Below, in pieces: positions 34,204 to 43,764 of a DNA stretch of 64,000 nucleotides. The notes under the pieces are model-generated. The model had not been told where the DNA came from. It saw nothing but the letters and a program-made list of their open reading frames with translations, and searched no databases. This stretch comes from Clostridiaceae bacterium OM02-2AC (GTDB lineage: Bacteria > Bacillota_I > Bacilli_A > Erysipelotrichales > Erysipelotrichaceae): the NCBI GenBank assembly GCA_003481775.1, contig QULU01000012.1:1-64000 (forward strand), written 5' to 3'. Each line of letters opens with the position of its first letter. Within the stretch, counting starts at the first letter, position 1. A program made the position numbers and the translations under genes.

Positions 34204-34668
34204 ATGGATGAGATGGATATTGTCCGGAAGGTTACACATTTATTTTACATGTTTCGCAGAGACAACCTGCTGAAAAAAGATGATCATCCGAAAATGAAGC
34301 ATCGTGATATCATGGTGCTGGATGCCATCATGAAGCTCAATGACGGCAATCTGGTAAAGATGAGCGAGCTGAGTGATTATTTTCAGGTGACGCCCGCTGC
34401 GATTTCCCAGATTATAAAGCAGTTTGAGAAAAAGGGGTGGGTGGATCGGATTCTTTTGGATACCGATCGCAGAAGCGTCTATATTCAGGTGAGTGAGGAT
34501 GCCCGGCGGATGATGAAAAACTGTGAAGCCTTTATGACGGAACGTCTTGTCGAATTCATTGAGGAACTCGGTGAGGAGGATGCCAATGCGTTTGTCCGTA
34601 TCTTGGAAAAGGCACTGGCATATTCTCAGAAACGCAAAGAAAAGCTTGAGGAAGGAGAACAGAAATGA
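34204..34668 (+). CDS. MarR-family regulator
   Basis: A 154-residue winged-helix protein. MSELSDYFQVTPAAISQIIK is the recognition-helix region and DTDRRSVYIQ the wing. A GAGAGGTG ribosome site precedes the ATG. It overlaps the ABC exporter gene by four bases, and a palindrome overlies its promoter, so it most likely represses the exporter until a drug binds. Confidence 0.92.
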   Translation: MDEMDIVRKVTHLFYMFRRDNLLKKDDHPKMKHRDIMVLDAIMKLNDGNLVKMSELSDYFQVTPAAISQIIKQFEKKGWVDRILLDTDRRSVYIQVSEDARRMMKNCEAFMTERLVEFIEELGEEDANAFVRILEKALAYSQKRKEKLEEGEQK

Positions 34669-36938
34669 CGAAATTAGGTAAATATCTGAAGCCGTTTGCC
34701 CTATCGATTCTGGCGATTGTTGCATTGCTGTTCACGCAGGCGATGTGTGAGCTTGCGATGCCGGATTATATGTCCAGCATCGTCGATGTCGGTATCGTAT
34801 CCGGTGGTGTAGAAGACGGTGTTCCGAGTGTAATTCGTGAAAGTGAAGTGAAAAAGCTGGTTCTGTTCATGGATAAAAAGGAACAGAAGGTCTTTACAGA
34901 CAATTATACAAAGATCACAAGTGCGGAAGCAACTGCCGATCAGCTGGATGCCTATCCGATACTGAAAAAGGAAAATGTCTATGAGCTGAAGGATGTGGAT
35001 AGTGCGACAAGAGATACCATAAAGGAATCCCTGCGCAAGGCGGAAACGACTGTCATGGGGCTGGAGCAGAGTGCTGCAGAGGCTAAGAGTGGAAAAACCT
35101 CATCCAGCAAGGATCTGTCCGATGAGCAGAAAAAGATGATGAAACTGCTTACCAGTCTGCCGAAGGGCATGGATATCTTCACCGTTTTGGAAACCATGCC
35201 ATCAAAGCAGCTGATGGATATGAAGCAGGAAATGAACAAGGTAACCGATGCCATGGGTGCGGAAACAGCAGATACTGCCAATGCAACCTATGTGCGCAAT
35301 GAATACAAGACAATCGGTGTTGATGTGGATGCCATTCAATACACCTATCTGATCCAGCATGGTCTTATGATGCTGGCGGTGGCACTTGGCTCTGCAGCAG
35401 CAGCTGTTGCTGTCGGCTTTCTGGCTGCGCGTGTTGCGGCGGGTGTGTCCAGGAATCTTCGTAAGGATGTTTTCAATAAGGTTGAACACTTCTCCAGTGC
35501 TGAATTTAATAAATTCTCCACGAATACGCTGATTACCCGTACCACCAATGATATCCAGCAGATTCAAATGGCGCTGGTTATGATTCTGCGTATTGTCATC
35601 TATGCCCCGATCATCGGGATCGGTGCTGTGATCAAGGTTGTGAATACCAACGTATCCATGACATGGATCATCGCATTGGTCGTTGTGCTGATTCTGAGCA
35701 TCATGATGGTGGCATTCGCCTTTGTTATGCCGAAGTTCAAGATGCTGCAGAAGCTGATGGACAAGCTGAATTCCGTCGTACGTGAAATTCTGGATGGAAT
35801 GCCGGTAATTCGTGCCTTCAACAACCAAAAGTGTGAGAGTGAGAAATTTGCAAAGGCAAACGGAGATATTTTGAAAACCAATTTGTTCACCACGCGTGCC
35901 ATGGCATGTCTGATGCCGCTGGTTATGCTGATTATGAACTGTGCCTCTGTACTGATTGTCTGGGTTGGATCCCATCAGATTGATTCCGGAGCACTGCAGG
36001 TCGGAGATATGATGGCGTTTATCCAGTATGCGATTCAAATCATCATGGCATTTATGATGATTACGATGATTTCCATCATGCTGCCAAGAGCGAGTGCGGC
36101 TGCACAGCGTGCGATGGAGGTTCTGCATACCGAGCCGACCATCTGCGATCCGAAGACAGCAGAGCGCTTTGACGATGCAAAACGCGGCTGTATTGAATTC
36201 CATAATGTCAGCTTCCGCTATCCGGGTGCTGAGGAGGATGTTCTTCACGATATCAGCTTTACGGCTCAGCCGGGTGAAACAACAGCCTTTATCGGAAGTA
36301 CCGGAAGCGGTAAATCGACCATTATCAATCTGGTTCCGCGCTTCTTCGATGTAACAGAGGGAAGTATTTTGGTGGATGGCGTGGATGTCCGCAGGGTATC
36401 TCAGCATGATCTGCGTGAGAAAATCGGTTATGTACCGCAGAAGGGCTCTTTGTTTACCGGTACGATTGCCAGCAATCTGCGATATGCGAAAGAGGACGCG
36501 ACAGCTGCGGATATGGAAGAGGCCGCTTCCATTGCACAGGCACTGGACTTCATTGATGAGAAACAGGAGCGCTTTGATACACCGATCGCACAGGGCGGTA
36601 CGAATGTTTCCGGCGGACAGCGTCAGCGCTTGTCCATCGCAAGGGCGCTTGTCAAAAAACCGGAAATATATATCTTTGATGATACCTTCTCCGCACTGGA
36701 CTTCAAAACAGATGCCCGCCTGCGTAAGGCATTGAACGAATTGTGTCAGGAAACCAGAAGTACGGTTCTGCTGGTGGCTCAGCGTATTTCCAGTATCATG
36801 CATGCCCAGCGCATCGTTGTTCTGGATAAGGGGCAGGTAGCCGGCATCGGTACCCATGAGGAACTGATGAAGTCATGCGATGTCTATAAAGAGATTGCAT
36901 ATAGTCAATTATCAAAGGAGGAACTGGAAAATGAGTAA
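34665..36938 (+). CDS. Heterodimeric ABC exporter, half with degenerate ATP site
   Basis: A 757-residue transmembrane-plus-ATPase half-transporter. TM1 is at about 10-32, then an unusual extracytoplasmic insertion of some 200 residues (about 33-235), then TM2-6 and the ATPase at about 500-757. Walker A (GSTGSGKST) and signature (SGGQRQRLS) are intact, but the catalytic glutamate is aspartate (D673 in IFDDTFSALD) and the H-loop histidine is glutamine (Q706 in LLVAQRIS). This is the non-catalytic partner, as in LmrCD/BmrCD-type drug exporters. Confidence 0.92.
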   Translation: MTKLGKYLKPFALSILAIVALLFTQAMCELAMPDYMSSIVDVGIVSGGVEDGVPSVIRESEVKKLVLFMDKKEQKVFTDNYTKITSAEATADQLDAYPILKKENVYELKDVDSATRDTIKESLRKAETTVMGLEQSAAEAKSGKTSSSKDLSDEQKKMMKLLTSLPKGMDIFTVLETMPSKQLMDMKQEMNKVTDAMGAETADTANATYVRNEYKTIGVDVDAIQYTYLIQHGLMMLAVALGSAAAAVAVGFLAARVAAGVSRNLRKDVFNKVEHFSSAEFNKFSTNTLITRTTNDIQQIQMALVMILRIVIYAPIIGIGAVIKVVNTNVSMTWIIALVVVLILSIMMVAFAFVMPKFKMLQKLMDKLNSVVREILDGMPVIRAFNNQKCESEKFAKANGDILKTNLFTTRAMACLMPLVMLIMNCASVLIVWVGSHQIDSGALQVGDMMAFIQYAIQIIMAFMMITMISIMLPRASAAAQRAMEVLHTEPTICDPKTAERFDDAKRGCIEFHNVSFRYPGAEEDVLHDISFTAQPGETTAFIGSTGSGKSTIINLVPRFFDVTEGSILVDGVDVRRVSQHDLREKIGYVPQKGSLFTGTIASNLRYAKEDATAADMEEAASIAQALDFIDEKQERFDTPIAQGGTNVSGGQRQRLSIARALVKKPEIYIFDDTFSALDFKTDARLRKALNELCQETRSTVLLVAQRISSIMHAQRIVVLDKGQVAGIGTHEELMKSCDVYKEIAYSQLSKEELENE

Positions 36939-38796
36939 AGAAAACCGTTCTTCACATGCAGCGAAGCGAGGACCGATGGGACACAGAGGCCCGGGAGCTC
37001 CTACCGAAAAAGCCAAGAATTTCAAGGGCACCATGAAGCAGCTGATTGCTTACATGCGTCCCTATTATCTGAATATTATTGTTTCCATGCTCTTTGCCGT
37101 ACTGTCTGTAGTCTTTATGGTCGTTGGACCAAAGATTCTGGGAAGGGCGACAACTGAGCTGGTCAGCGGATTTACCGCTAAAATTTATGGAACAGGCTCC
37201 ATCAATTTCGACCGTATCGCAGAGATTCTGTTATTTCTGATTGCTATCTATCTGATCTCCACCTTATGCAATTTCATTCAAAACTGGATGATGGCAGGTG
37301 TGGCACAGAAGGTATCCTTCAATCTGCGCAGGACGATGGCGGCGAAAATTGACATTCTGCCATTCTCCTATTTTGATAAGCAGTCTCATGGTGAGGTGCT
37401 GTCACGCTTCTCCAATGATATCGATACGGTACAGCAGACACTGAGTCAGTCTCTGGCACAGATGATATCCTCCATCGTGCAGATTATCGGCTTCCTTGTC
37501 ATGATGCTGTCCATCAGCTGGCAGATGACGTTGATGGCACTGGTTGTCATTCCGCTGTCCCTGTTCCTGGTAACCACCGTTGTCAAGCATTCTCAGAAAT
37601 ACTTTGCAAAGCAGCAGCGCTCTTTGGGAAATGTGAACGGACACATCGAGGAAATGTATAGCGGTCACATTGTCATGAAGGCCTTCAACGGAGAGGAAAA
37701 GAGCATTGCTCAATTTGCCGAATACAACGATGAGCTTTATGATTCTGCGTGGAAATCACAATTTCTTAGCGGATTGATGCAGCCGATTGCCATGTTTGTC
37801 GGAAATATCGGCTATGTCGGTGTGTGTATTCTGGGGGGCTGGCTGGCGATGAACGGCGTCATCGAAATCGGTGATATCCAGTCCTTTATCATCTATGTCC
37901 GAAACTTCAACAACCCGATTTCTCAGGTTGCGCAGACGATGAATGTTCTGCAGTCTACAGCTGCAGCGGCAGAGCGCGTGTTTGAGTTTTTGGCAGAAGA
38001 GGAAGAGGTCAAGGAAACGACACAGCCTGTCGAGGTCTTTGATGCAAATGGAAAAACGAGGATCAAGGGACAGGTTACCTTTGAAAACGTGCACTTCGGC
38101 TATACACCGGATAAAATCGTCATCAATGATTTCTCTATGTATATCAAGCCGGGGAAGAAAATTGCCATCGTCGGACCAACCGGTGCAGGGAAGACGACCA
38201 TTGTTAAGCTGCTGATGCGCTTCTATGAGCTGAACAGCGGCAGCATCTATATCGATGGTATAAAAACGACGGATATGCGCCGAAGCGATTTGCGTTCCCT
38301 GTTTGGCATGGTGCTGCAGGATGCGTGGCTGTTCAACGGAACTGTCATGGAGAATCTGCGTTATGGCCGTCTGAATGCAACCGATGAGGAAGTCATGGCT
38401 GCGGCAGATGCTGCCTATGTCGATCATTTCATTCGTACGCTGGATCACGGCTATGATACGATGATCAATGAGGAATCCAATAATATCTCGCAGGGACAGA
38501 AGCAGCTGCTGACAATAGCACGTGCCTTCCTTGCGGATCCTAAGGTGCTTATTCTGGATGAGGCAACCTCCTCTGTCGATACCCGTACCGAGGTACTCAT
38601 TCAAAAGGGAATGGAGAAGCTGATGGAGAATCGAACAAACTTTGTGATCGCTCACCGTTTGTCAACGATCCGGGATGCTGATCTGATTCTGGTTATGAAG
38701 GATGGCGACATCGTGGAAGCCGGCAATCATGAGGATCTGATGAAAGCGGATGGCTTCTATACCAAGCTGTACAATTCTCAGTTTGAAGAGGTATAA
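36931..38796 (+). CDS. Heterodimeric ABC exporter, catalytic half
   Basis: A 621-residue half-transporter. A basic N-terminal tail (about 35 residues) is followed by six membrane helices and an ATPase domain. The catalytic glutamate E544 (LILDEATSSVD) and H-loop H575 (IAHRLST) are present, while the signature is ISQGQ instead of SGGQ. These changes complement those of the partner, leaving one competent ATP site in the dimer. AAAGGAGG precedes the ATG at 36,931, which overlaps the partner stop by 8 bases. Confidence 0.93.
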   Translation: MSKENRSSHAAKRGPMGHRGPGAPTEKAKNFKGTMKQLIAYMRPYYLNIIVSMLFAVLSVVFMVVGPKILGRATTELVSGFTAKIYGTGSINFDRIAEILLFLIAIYLISTLCNFIQNWMMAGVAQKVSFNLRRTMAAKIDILPFSYFDKQSHGEVLSRFSNDIDTVQQTLSQSLAQMISSIVQIIGFLVMMLSISWQMTLMALVVIPLSLFLVTTVVKHSQKYFAKQQRSLGNVNGHIEEMYSGHIVMKAFNGEEKSIAQFAEYNDELYDSAWKSQFLSGLMQPIAMFVGNIGYVGVCILGGWLAMNGVIEIGDIQSFIIYVRNFNNPISQVAQTMNVLQSTAAAAERVFEFLAEEEEVKETTQPVEVFDANGKTRIKGQVTFENVHFGYTPDKIVINDFSMYIKPGKKIAIVGPTGAGKTTIVKLLMRFYELNSGSIYIDGIKTTDMRRSDLRSLFGMVLQDAWLFNGTVMENLRYGRLNATDEEVMAAADAAYVDHFIRTLDHGYDTMINEESNNISQGQKQLLTIARAFLADPKVLILDEATSSVDTRTEVLIQKGMEKLMENRTNFVIAHRLSTIRDADLILVMKDGDIVEAGNHEDLMKADGFYTKLYNSQFEEV

Positions 38797-38803
38797 TCAT
38801 ACT

Positions 38804-38842
38804 GCTGTATGCTGCACAGAATTTGCGGCATGCAGCTTTTTT
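38804..38842 (+). terminator. Terminator after ABC exporter pair
   Basis: GCTGTATGCTGC (38,804-38,815) with GCGGCATGCAGC (38,825-38,836), allowing G-U pairs, then six T. Confidence 0.85.
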
Positions 38843-39045
38843 CTGTTTATCCATGATTATTTGAAGAAGGACCTTATTTCTTCGATGATTTTGATATCCC
38901 TTTTTGTGCCATATGAAATATTATTAACGATTTGCATTCTGAATTTCTATGCTTTATTGTTTAAATGTGCGTATTTTATTGCTTTCTACAGTATTCATGG
39001 TAGACTTAAAGATGAATATGCCAATGGGTAAAAAGGAAAGATAAT

Positions 39046-41301
39046 ATGAGACAACATGAAATACTTGGTAAAAAACAAATCGTATGGATTGCGTCCCTGA
39101 CCGCTGTGGTGGTGCTGTCAGCACTTTATCTTTGCTATGTGCTCATCAGCCGCGGAGAGCATTTACAGCAGGTGGAAATCCAGCGCTATCTGGAGGAAAT
39201 TTCCCGCCAGACCTCCGCAAAGGCCAATCAGCGGATCGAATTCAATTTGAATAAGCTCAAGTCAATCAGTGAGTCCCTCCCCTTTTTGAAGGAGGAGGAG
39301 GTCGATTCCTATCTGCATACCCTGGAGGAAAAAAGTGATTATGAGTGGATAGTGCTTCTGGATGAAAACAAAGATGCAGTGGTAAAAGGGAAAACGCTGT
39401 ATCTGCATGAATTACCGGCAATCCAGAAGGCACTGCAGGGAAGTGATGCGGTGAATGATTCCCTGATCAAAGGGGGGACAAACAGCTATGGTGCGCTGTA
39501 TGCTGTGCCGTATGTGGATGCACAAAATAAAAAGCATGTCGTCGCCGGCTGGGTTCCGCAAAACACCATGAAGCTGTTACAGGGTACGGATACCTTTGAC
39601 GGCAGCGGCTTTTCACATGTTGTATCCGGTAATGGGGATTTCATTCTCCACTCGCACAATAAAAATGCTCAGATCAGTGATACGAATTATCTCTCCGGCC
39701 TGTATGCGCAGGCAACGATGATGAAGGGATATCATGTGGAAGCCATGCGTACGGATATGCAAAACGGTAAAAGCGGCTATCTGCGATTTCATATGAACAA
39801 TGGGGAGGAGCGGATCCTTACCTATAGCCCGCTGAAGAAAACGGACTGGTATCTGTTATCCATCGTATCACCGGCCGCCTATTCCAGAGGGCTGGCAGAT
39901 TATATCGTTCAGAATACATGGATGGTGCTAGGGGGAACTCTGCTCATGTTCTGTATGCTTGCCTGTCTGGTATCGATTATCATCCAGAAGAAAAACAGGG
40001 AAATCCTTAACATCGCCTTTGTGGATCCGGTGACGAAGGGCTTTACACAGCCGCGCTTTGACCTTGAGGTTGAAAAGCTGTTGAAAAACGCGCAGTCCTT
40101 TGCCTATGTGTCCTTGGATATTCGACGATTCAAGCTGATCAATGATGCATTTGGCAGTGAGGAAGGAAACCGTGTACTCCAGCACGTATATGCATGTATC
40201 CGGCAGCAGCTCAGGGAGGGGGAGGCAGTGTCCAGAATACATGCGGATCATTTCAATCTTCTGCTGCGAACCATGGACAAGGAGCAGCTTGAACAGCGTC
40301 TGCAGCTCATTTCAAAAAACGTGAATGCGTTCAATGCAAAGCGCCAGCAACCCTATTATCTCACGTTGTCCTGTGGTACCTATCTGGCAGACAATCCGCA
40401 TGAGGATCCGGTAAGCATTCGGGATAAGGCGATTGCCGCAAGGAAGCATAATCATGGGGAGCATGAGCATGCCGTCTGTTCCAATATGTTCTTCAGTGAT
40501 TTGAACCGTCTGAAGATGCTGAGAGAAAAGGAATTGGAAAACAGTATGGAAGCCGCATTGAAAAACGGGGAATTTCTCATGTATCTGCAGCCGAAGGTAT
40601 CGCTGAAAACCGGGCGTGTTGCGGGAGCAGAGGCGCTGGCCCGCTGGCAGAGTGCAGATCGGGGCATGATTATGCCAAATGATTTCATCCCGCTGTTTGA
40701 GCGCAATGACTTTATTCGCAAGCTGGATTTATACATCTTTGAGCAGGCGTGCAAACGGCTTCGGACATGGATTGATGAAGGAAGCGAGGTTATTCCCATC
40801 TCGGTGAACTTATCCCGCAATCATCTGTATCAGCCGGATTTTCTGAACAGCTACCGCATGATGAAAGAACGTTATCGAATTCCGCCGCATCTGCTTGAAA
40901 TCGAGCTGACGGAAACGGTCGTGTTTGAAAACCTGAGCCGTCTGAAACAGGTGATCGATGAGCTCCATGCTCTGGGCTTTTTGTGCTCACTGGATGATTT
41001 TGGCAGCGGCTATTCTTCGCTGAATGTTTTACAGAATGTTCCTGTTGATGTACTGAAGCTGGATCGGTTCTTCTTTCAGGATATGGATGATCGCGGCTTT
41101 GAGGTGATCAACGCTGTGATACAGCTGGCGAAGCAGCTGGGCATGACCACAGTGGCGGAAGGCGTGGAAAGCCTTTCTCAGGTTAAACTGCTGCAGGAAA
41201 TGAATTGTGATATGGTACAAGGCTTCGTATTTGGCAAGCCGCAGCCTGCGGATGTGTTTGATGCCATGCGAAAAGAGCATCCTTGTATGTATAGCGAGTA
41301 A
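39046..41301 (+). CDS. Membrane c-di-GMP phosphodiesterase (degenerate GGDEF + EAL)
   Basis: A 751-residue signalling protein. TM1 is at about 11-32, an extracellular Cache-like sensor at about 35-285, and TM2 at about 290-315. The GGDEF domain at about 325-480 has its active motif replaced (HADHF near 398), so cyclase activity is not expected. The EAL domain at about 500-750 keeps E529-A530-L531, VNLSR, ELTE, LDDFGSGYSS, LKLD and AEGVES, so it should hydrolyse c-di-GMP. The dead GGDEF may sense GTP. Single-gene unit with a strong terminator. Confidence 0.93.
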   Translation: MRQHEILGKKQIVWIASLTAVVVLSALYLCYVLISRGEHLQQVEIQRYLEEISRQTSAKANQRIEFNLNKLKSISESLPFLKEEEVDSYLHTLEEKSDYEWIVLLDENKDAVVKGKTLYLHELPAIQKALQGSDAVNDSLIKGGTNSYGALYAVPYVDAQNKKHVVAGWVPQNTMKLLQGTDTFDGSGFSHVVSGNGDFILHSHNKNAQISDTNYLSGLYAQATMMKGYHVEAMRTDMQNGKSGYLRFHMNNGEERILTYSPLKKTDWYLLSIVSPAAYSRGLADYIVQNTWMVLGGTLLMFCMLACLVSIIIQKKNREILNIAFVDPVTKGFTQPRFDLEVEKLLKNAQSFAYVSLDIRRFKLINDAFGSEEGNRVLQHVYACIRQQLREGEAVSRIHADHFNLLLRTMDKEQLEQRLQLISKNVNAFNAKRQQPYYLTLSCGTYLADNPHEDPVSIRDKAIAARKHNHGEHEHAVCSNMFFSDLNRLKMLREKELENSMEAALKNGEFLMYLQPKVSLKTGRVAGAEALARWQSADRGMIMPNDFIPLFERNDFIRKLDLYIFEQACKRLRTWIDEGSEVIPISVNLSRNHLYQPDFLNSYRMMKERYRIPPHLLEIELTETVVFENLSRLKQVIDELHALGFLCSLDDFGSGYSSLNVLQNVPVDVLKLDRFFFQDMDDRGFEVINAVIQLAKQLGMTTVAEGVESLSQVKLLQEMNCDMVQGFVFGKPQPADVFDAMRKEHPCMYSE

Positions 41302-41355
41302 AAGAAAAAGTCCTGTACTTCTTATGCAGTCAGCGTACAAGTGTTTAAATAGCAA

Positions 41356-41412
41356 AAAAGAAGAAATAAATTCCTATTCATCAGGAGCTTTATTTCTTCT
41401 TTTGTTTTTTTT
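41356..41412. terminator. Strong bidirectional terminator
   Basis: Perfect 15-base stem AAAAGAAGAAATAAA (41,356-41,370) with TTTATTTCTTCTTTT (41,389-41,403), with T on the plus side and A on the other. It separates the convergent EAL gene and the SdpR-ABC operon. Confidence 0.9.
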
Positions 41413-41546
41413 ACAGCTTCATCCATTCCCTATAACTTAGGAACTTCATGTCCTTGGGCTTTTGTAATCTAGCTTGCTTCGTATAAGGGAATTCCGGCAT
41501 CATTGGTTCCACCTGACAGGAATGCCTCTTTCATGCAGAGGTGTTT

Positions 41547-42107
41547 TTATCCTGCAGGTATCAGCTGCTTCTTTGCAGAGGACAGGGCTTTGTAGGCGGC
41601 AGTGATCTCTTCTAAAGAGCATTCCTTGTTCATACATGCATAAGCCTGATAGAAGGCCTGCTCATACGATTTCCAGGAAGCGGGGGTGTAGGCTTCAATC
41701 ACCAGCTCACTGCTTTGGACAAGCAGGGGGCGCAGAGCATCCATAATTTGAAAGTAGGTATGCTCCCGTTCGATTTCTGAAAGCAGGTCGCTGAATTTCC
41801 AGCGTTTGTTATGCTCTGTCAGCATTGCTTTTCGCTGCATGGCGGTGCCATTTGCCTGCAGGCGTTCATTCAGCACTTGTATGTCCTCATCCGAGGCCTC
41901 TTCAAACAGCATGAGATCAATGCTGTGGTGGGCAGGGGCAGTGTCCGGTATTTCATCATAGCCGGGTAGATGAAACAGGGCGGCAACACGCTGGTTAAGC
42001 AAATCGTCTGGAATGATGCGATAGTCCATCTGCAGCTCCTTCAGTACCTGTTCCACGATGGGCTGCTTCTGTTTCTCGTCACCGAAATATACAATCACAC
42101 GTTTCAT
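41547..42107 (-). CDS. Conserved hypothetical protein, possibly DUF3783-related
   Basis: A 186-residue soluble protein starting MKRVIVYFGDEKQKQPIVEQ. The first half looks like a small alpha/beta domain similar to DUF3783 proteins; the second half is helical. GGAGT lies before the ATG at 42,107; a longer frame to 42,194 lies mostly inside the permease gene. It is the last gene of the SdpR operon, 10 bases after the permease. Function is unknown and the family match is tentative. Confidence 0.65.
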   Translation of the reverse strand: MKRVIVYFGDEKQKQPIVEQVLKELQMDYRIIPDDLLNQRVAALFHLPGYDEIPDTAPAHHSIDLMLFEEASDEDIQVLNERLQANGTAMQRKAMLTEHNKRWKFSDLLSEIEREHTYFQIMDALRPLLVQSSELVIEAYTPASWKSYEQAFYQAYACMNKECSLEEITAAYKALSSAKKQLIPAG

Positions 42108-42117
42108 ATGTTCACTC

Positions 42118-43764
42118 CTATAGCTGATCGAAGCGCTTCTGTGCGAATCGATCAAGTCGCATATAGAATACCACATCAATGACAATGCCTGCAATCACCA
42201 TGCCTGCAGTTGTGAGGAGAAGGAAATCATCAGGTAGTATAAAGAGTACGATACAGAATAGGACGCACAACGCCATGCTTGCCAGCATGGACACGATTCC
42301 TGACATATTCTGTTTGACGGCGGCAGCCTCCTGCTCCCAAACCAGCTTAGGGTGCAGGATATCCAATGCAAGACTTGCATAATTGCCAAGCACGATGGTG
42401 ATGAGGGAAGCTGCTGCGGCAGCGAAATACCAGGTAAGTGGGAAAATCGGCAGCAGGAAGTAAACACAGAGCAGTGTCAGCAGCATGCTGATGACAGACA
42501 TCAGGATGCCGCTGACAACCTTTGCCTGCAGCTGCTGCTTCAAGGACATCGGAATGTATTTCATGAAGGAGAGATTGCTGCCTTCACGCGATATGGCGGT
42601 AGAGGAAATCATATTCAGATTACTGAACAGAAAGCCGGATGCCATGCCGACAAGAACAGCGTAGGGAAGCATACCGTCCAGATACGGTGTGATATCCGGC
42701 AGCTGCTGCAGCAGGACATCCGCATCCGCGGTCATAAAGATAACCAGCAGCATGATCGGCATCAACAGACACATGCCGATGCAGTTTAATGCATACACCG
42801 GTGTACGTACGAGCAGACGCAGCTCCTTGATCAGATAGGTGCGTACCTTGCTGTGGCGGCTGACACGGGCAAATTCCTTTGCGGACAGCTCCTTGCGGGA
42901 GCTTTTGGTTTCACTGAAGCCGATGGCTCCCTTGAAGTACAGCCATTTTCCCAGAATAACCAGCACCGCCAAAGCAGCACAGGTGATGAGAATATACAAG
43001 GCCAGCTGCACTACATCACTGCCGATAAGTGCTTCTGCGGCAAAGGGAATCGCTGGAAAAATTTTCGAGAACAGAGAAATCATGGAATTGTGTCCCGCAA
43101 CCAGCATGGTGATCAGTGCATTGGGGTCCTCGCTGATCGTACCGGAATTCATGGCAAAGCTGAAGCTGAAGGCCAGAACGATGGACAGAATACCGGCAAT
43201 CATATTAAAGCGGTCACGATTCTTGAAGAACGGCACAAAGCGCATCAGAAGCATCGTGATAATGCTGGAGAGGACGAGGGGATAAATCGGCAGTGTGATA
43301 AAAATCACCAGTGCAAGCAGAACATAGGGGATACCAATCACAGTATTGCTTGCGTAGGCGATAAACAGCGGTGCTAAGACAATCAGCGTAAAGGCATATT
43401 CATATGCAAGACACACGCTGAATTTGGCACTCAGAATCGTCTGAGGAGGCAGGGGCAGTGAGAGCAGTGTTTCGGAATCCTTACTGAAATAAAAGATAGA
43501 GGGAATCAGAAAAATGGAAAACAGAAAGGTAACCAGAGAGGAGAGGTGAAAGCCCAGCGCCAGAACAGCTCCCTCCTGCTGCAGAGCCTGCAGCTGAACA
43601 ATGGCGGTATCAAACATCATGTACAGCGTGAAGCTCAGCGGAATCATACAGAGCGCAAGCACACCGTATAGAATCACATTCAGTGTTTTCTTAGATTTAC
43701 CGTCGCTCATCATCCCCATGGAGTTCTTTAGCAGAACACGTGTCAGCGACAGATATTTACGCAT
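42118..43764 (-). CDS. ABC exporter permease
   Basis: A 548-residue membrane protein with about twelve hydrophobic segments, starting MRKYLSLTRVLLKNSMGMM. It is similar in layout to the 31,108 permease, which suggests a common family. GGAGG precedes the ATG at 43,764, which overlaps the ATPase gene by 8 bases. The substrate is unknown; the SdpI neighbour suggests self-protection or export of an antimicrobial peptide. Confidence 0.87.
   Translation of the reverse strand: MRKYLSLTRVLLKNSMGMMSDGKSKKTLNVILYGVLALCMIPLSFTLYMMFDTAIVQLQALQQEGAVLALGFHLSSLVTFLFSIFLIPSIFYFSKDSETLLSLPLPPQTILSAKFSVCLAYEYAFTLIVLAPLFIAYASNTVIGIPYVLLALVIFITLPIYPLVLSSIITMLLMRFVPFFKNRDRFNMIAGILSIVLAFSFSFAMNSGTISEDPNALITMLVAGHNSMISLFSKIFPAIPFAAEALIGSDVVQLALYILITCAALAVLVILGKWLYFKGAIGFSETKSSRKELSAKEFARVSRHSKVRTYLIKELRLLVRTPVYALNCIGMCLLMPIMLLVIFMTADADVLLQQLPDITPYLDGMLPYAVLVGMASGFLFSNLNMISSTAISREGSNLSFMKYIPMSLKQQLQAKVVSGILMSVISMLLTLLCVYFLLPIFPLTWYFAAAAASLITIVLGNYASLALDILHPKLVWEQEAAAVKQNMSGIVSMLASMALCVLFCIVLFILPDDFLLLTTAGMVIAGIVIDVVFYMRLDRFAQKRFDQL

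Noticed and set aside
35202..36857. 551-codon open frame antisense to the ABC exporter half
   Set aside because: Covers conserved ATPase motifs on the other strand; its own product has no recognisable domain or start signal.
37756..38655. 299-codon open frame antisense to the second ABC half
   Set aside because: Shadow of a well-conserved gene.
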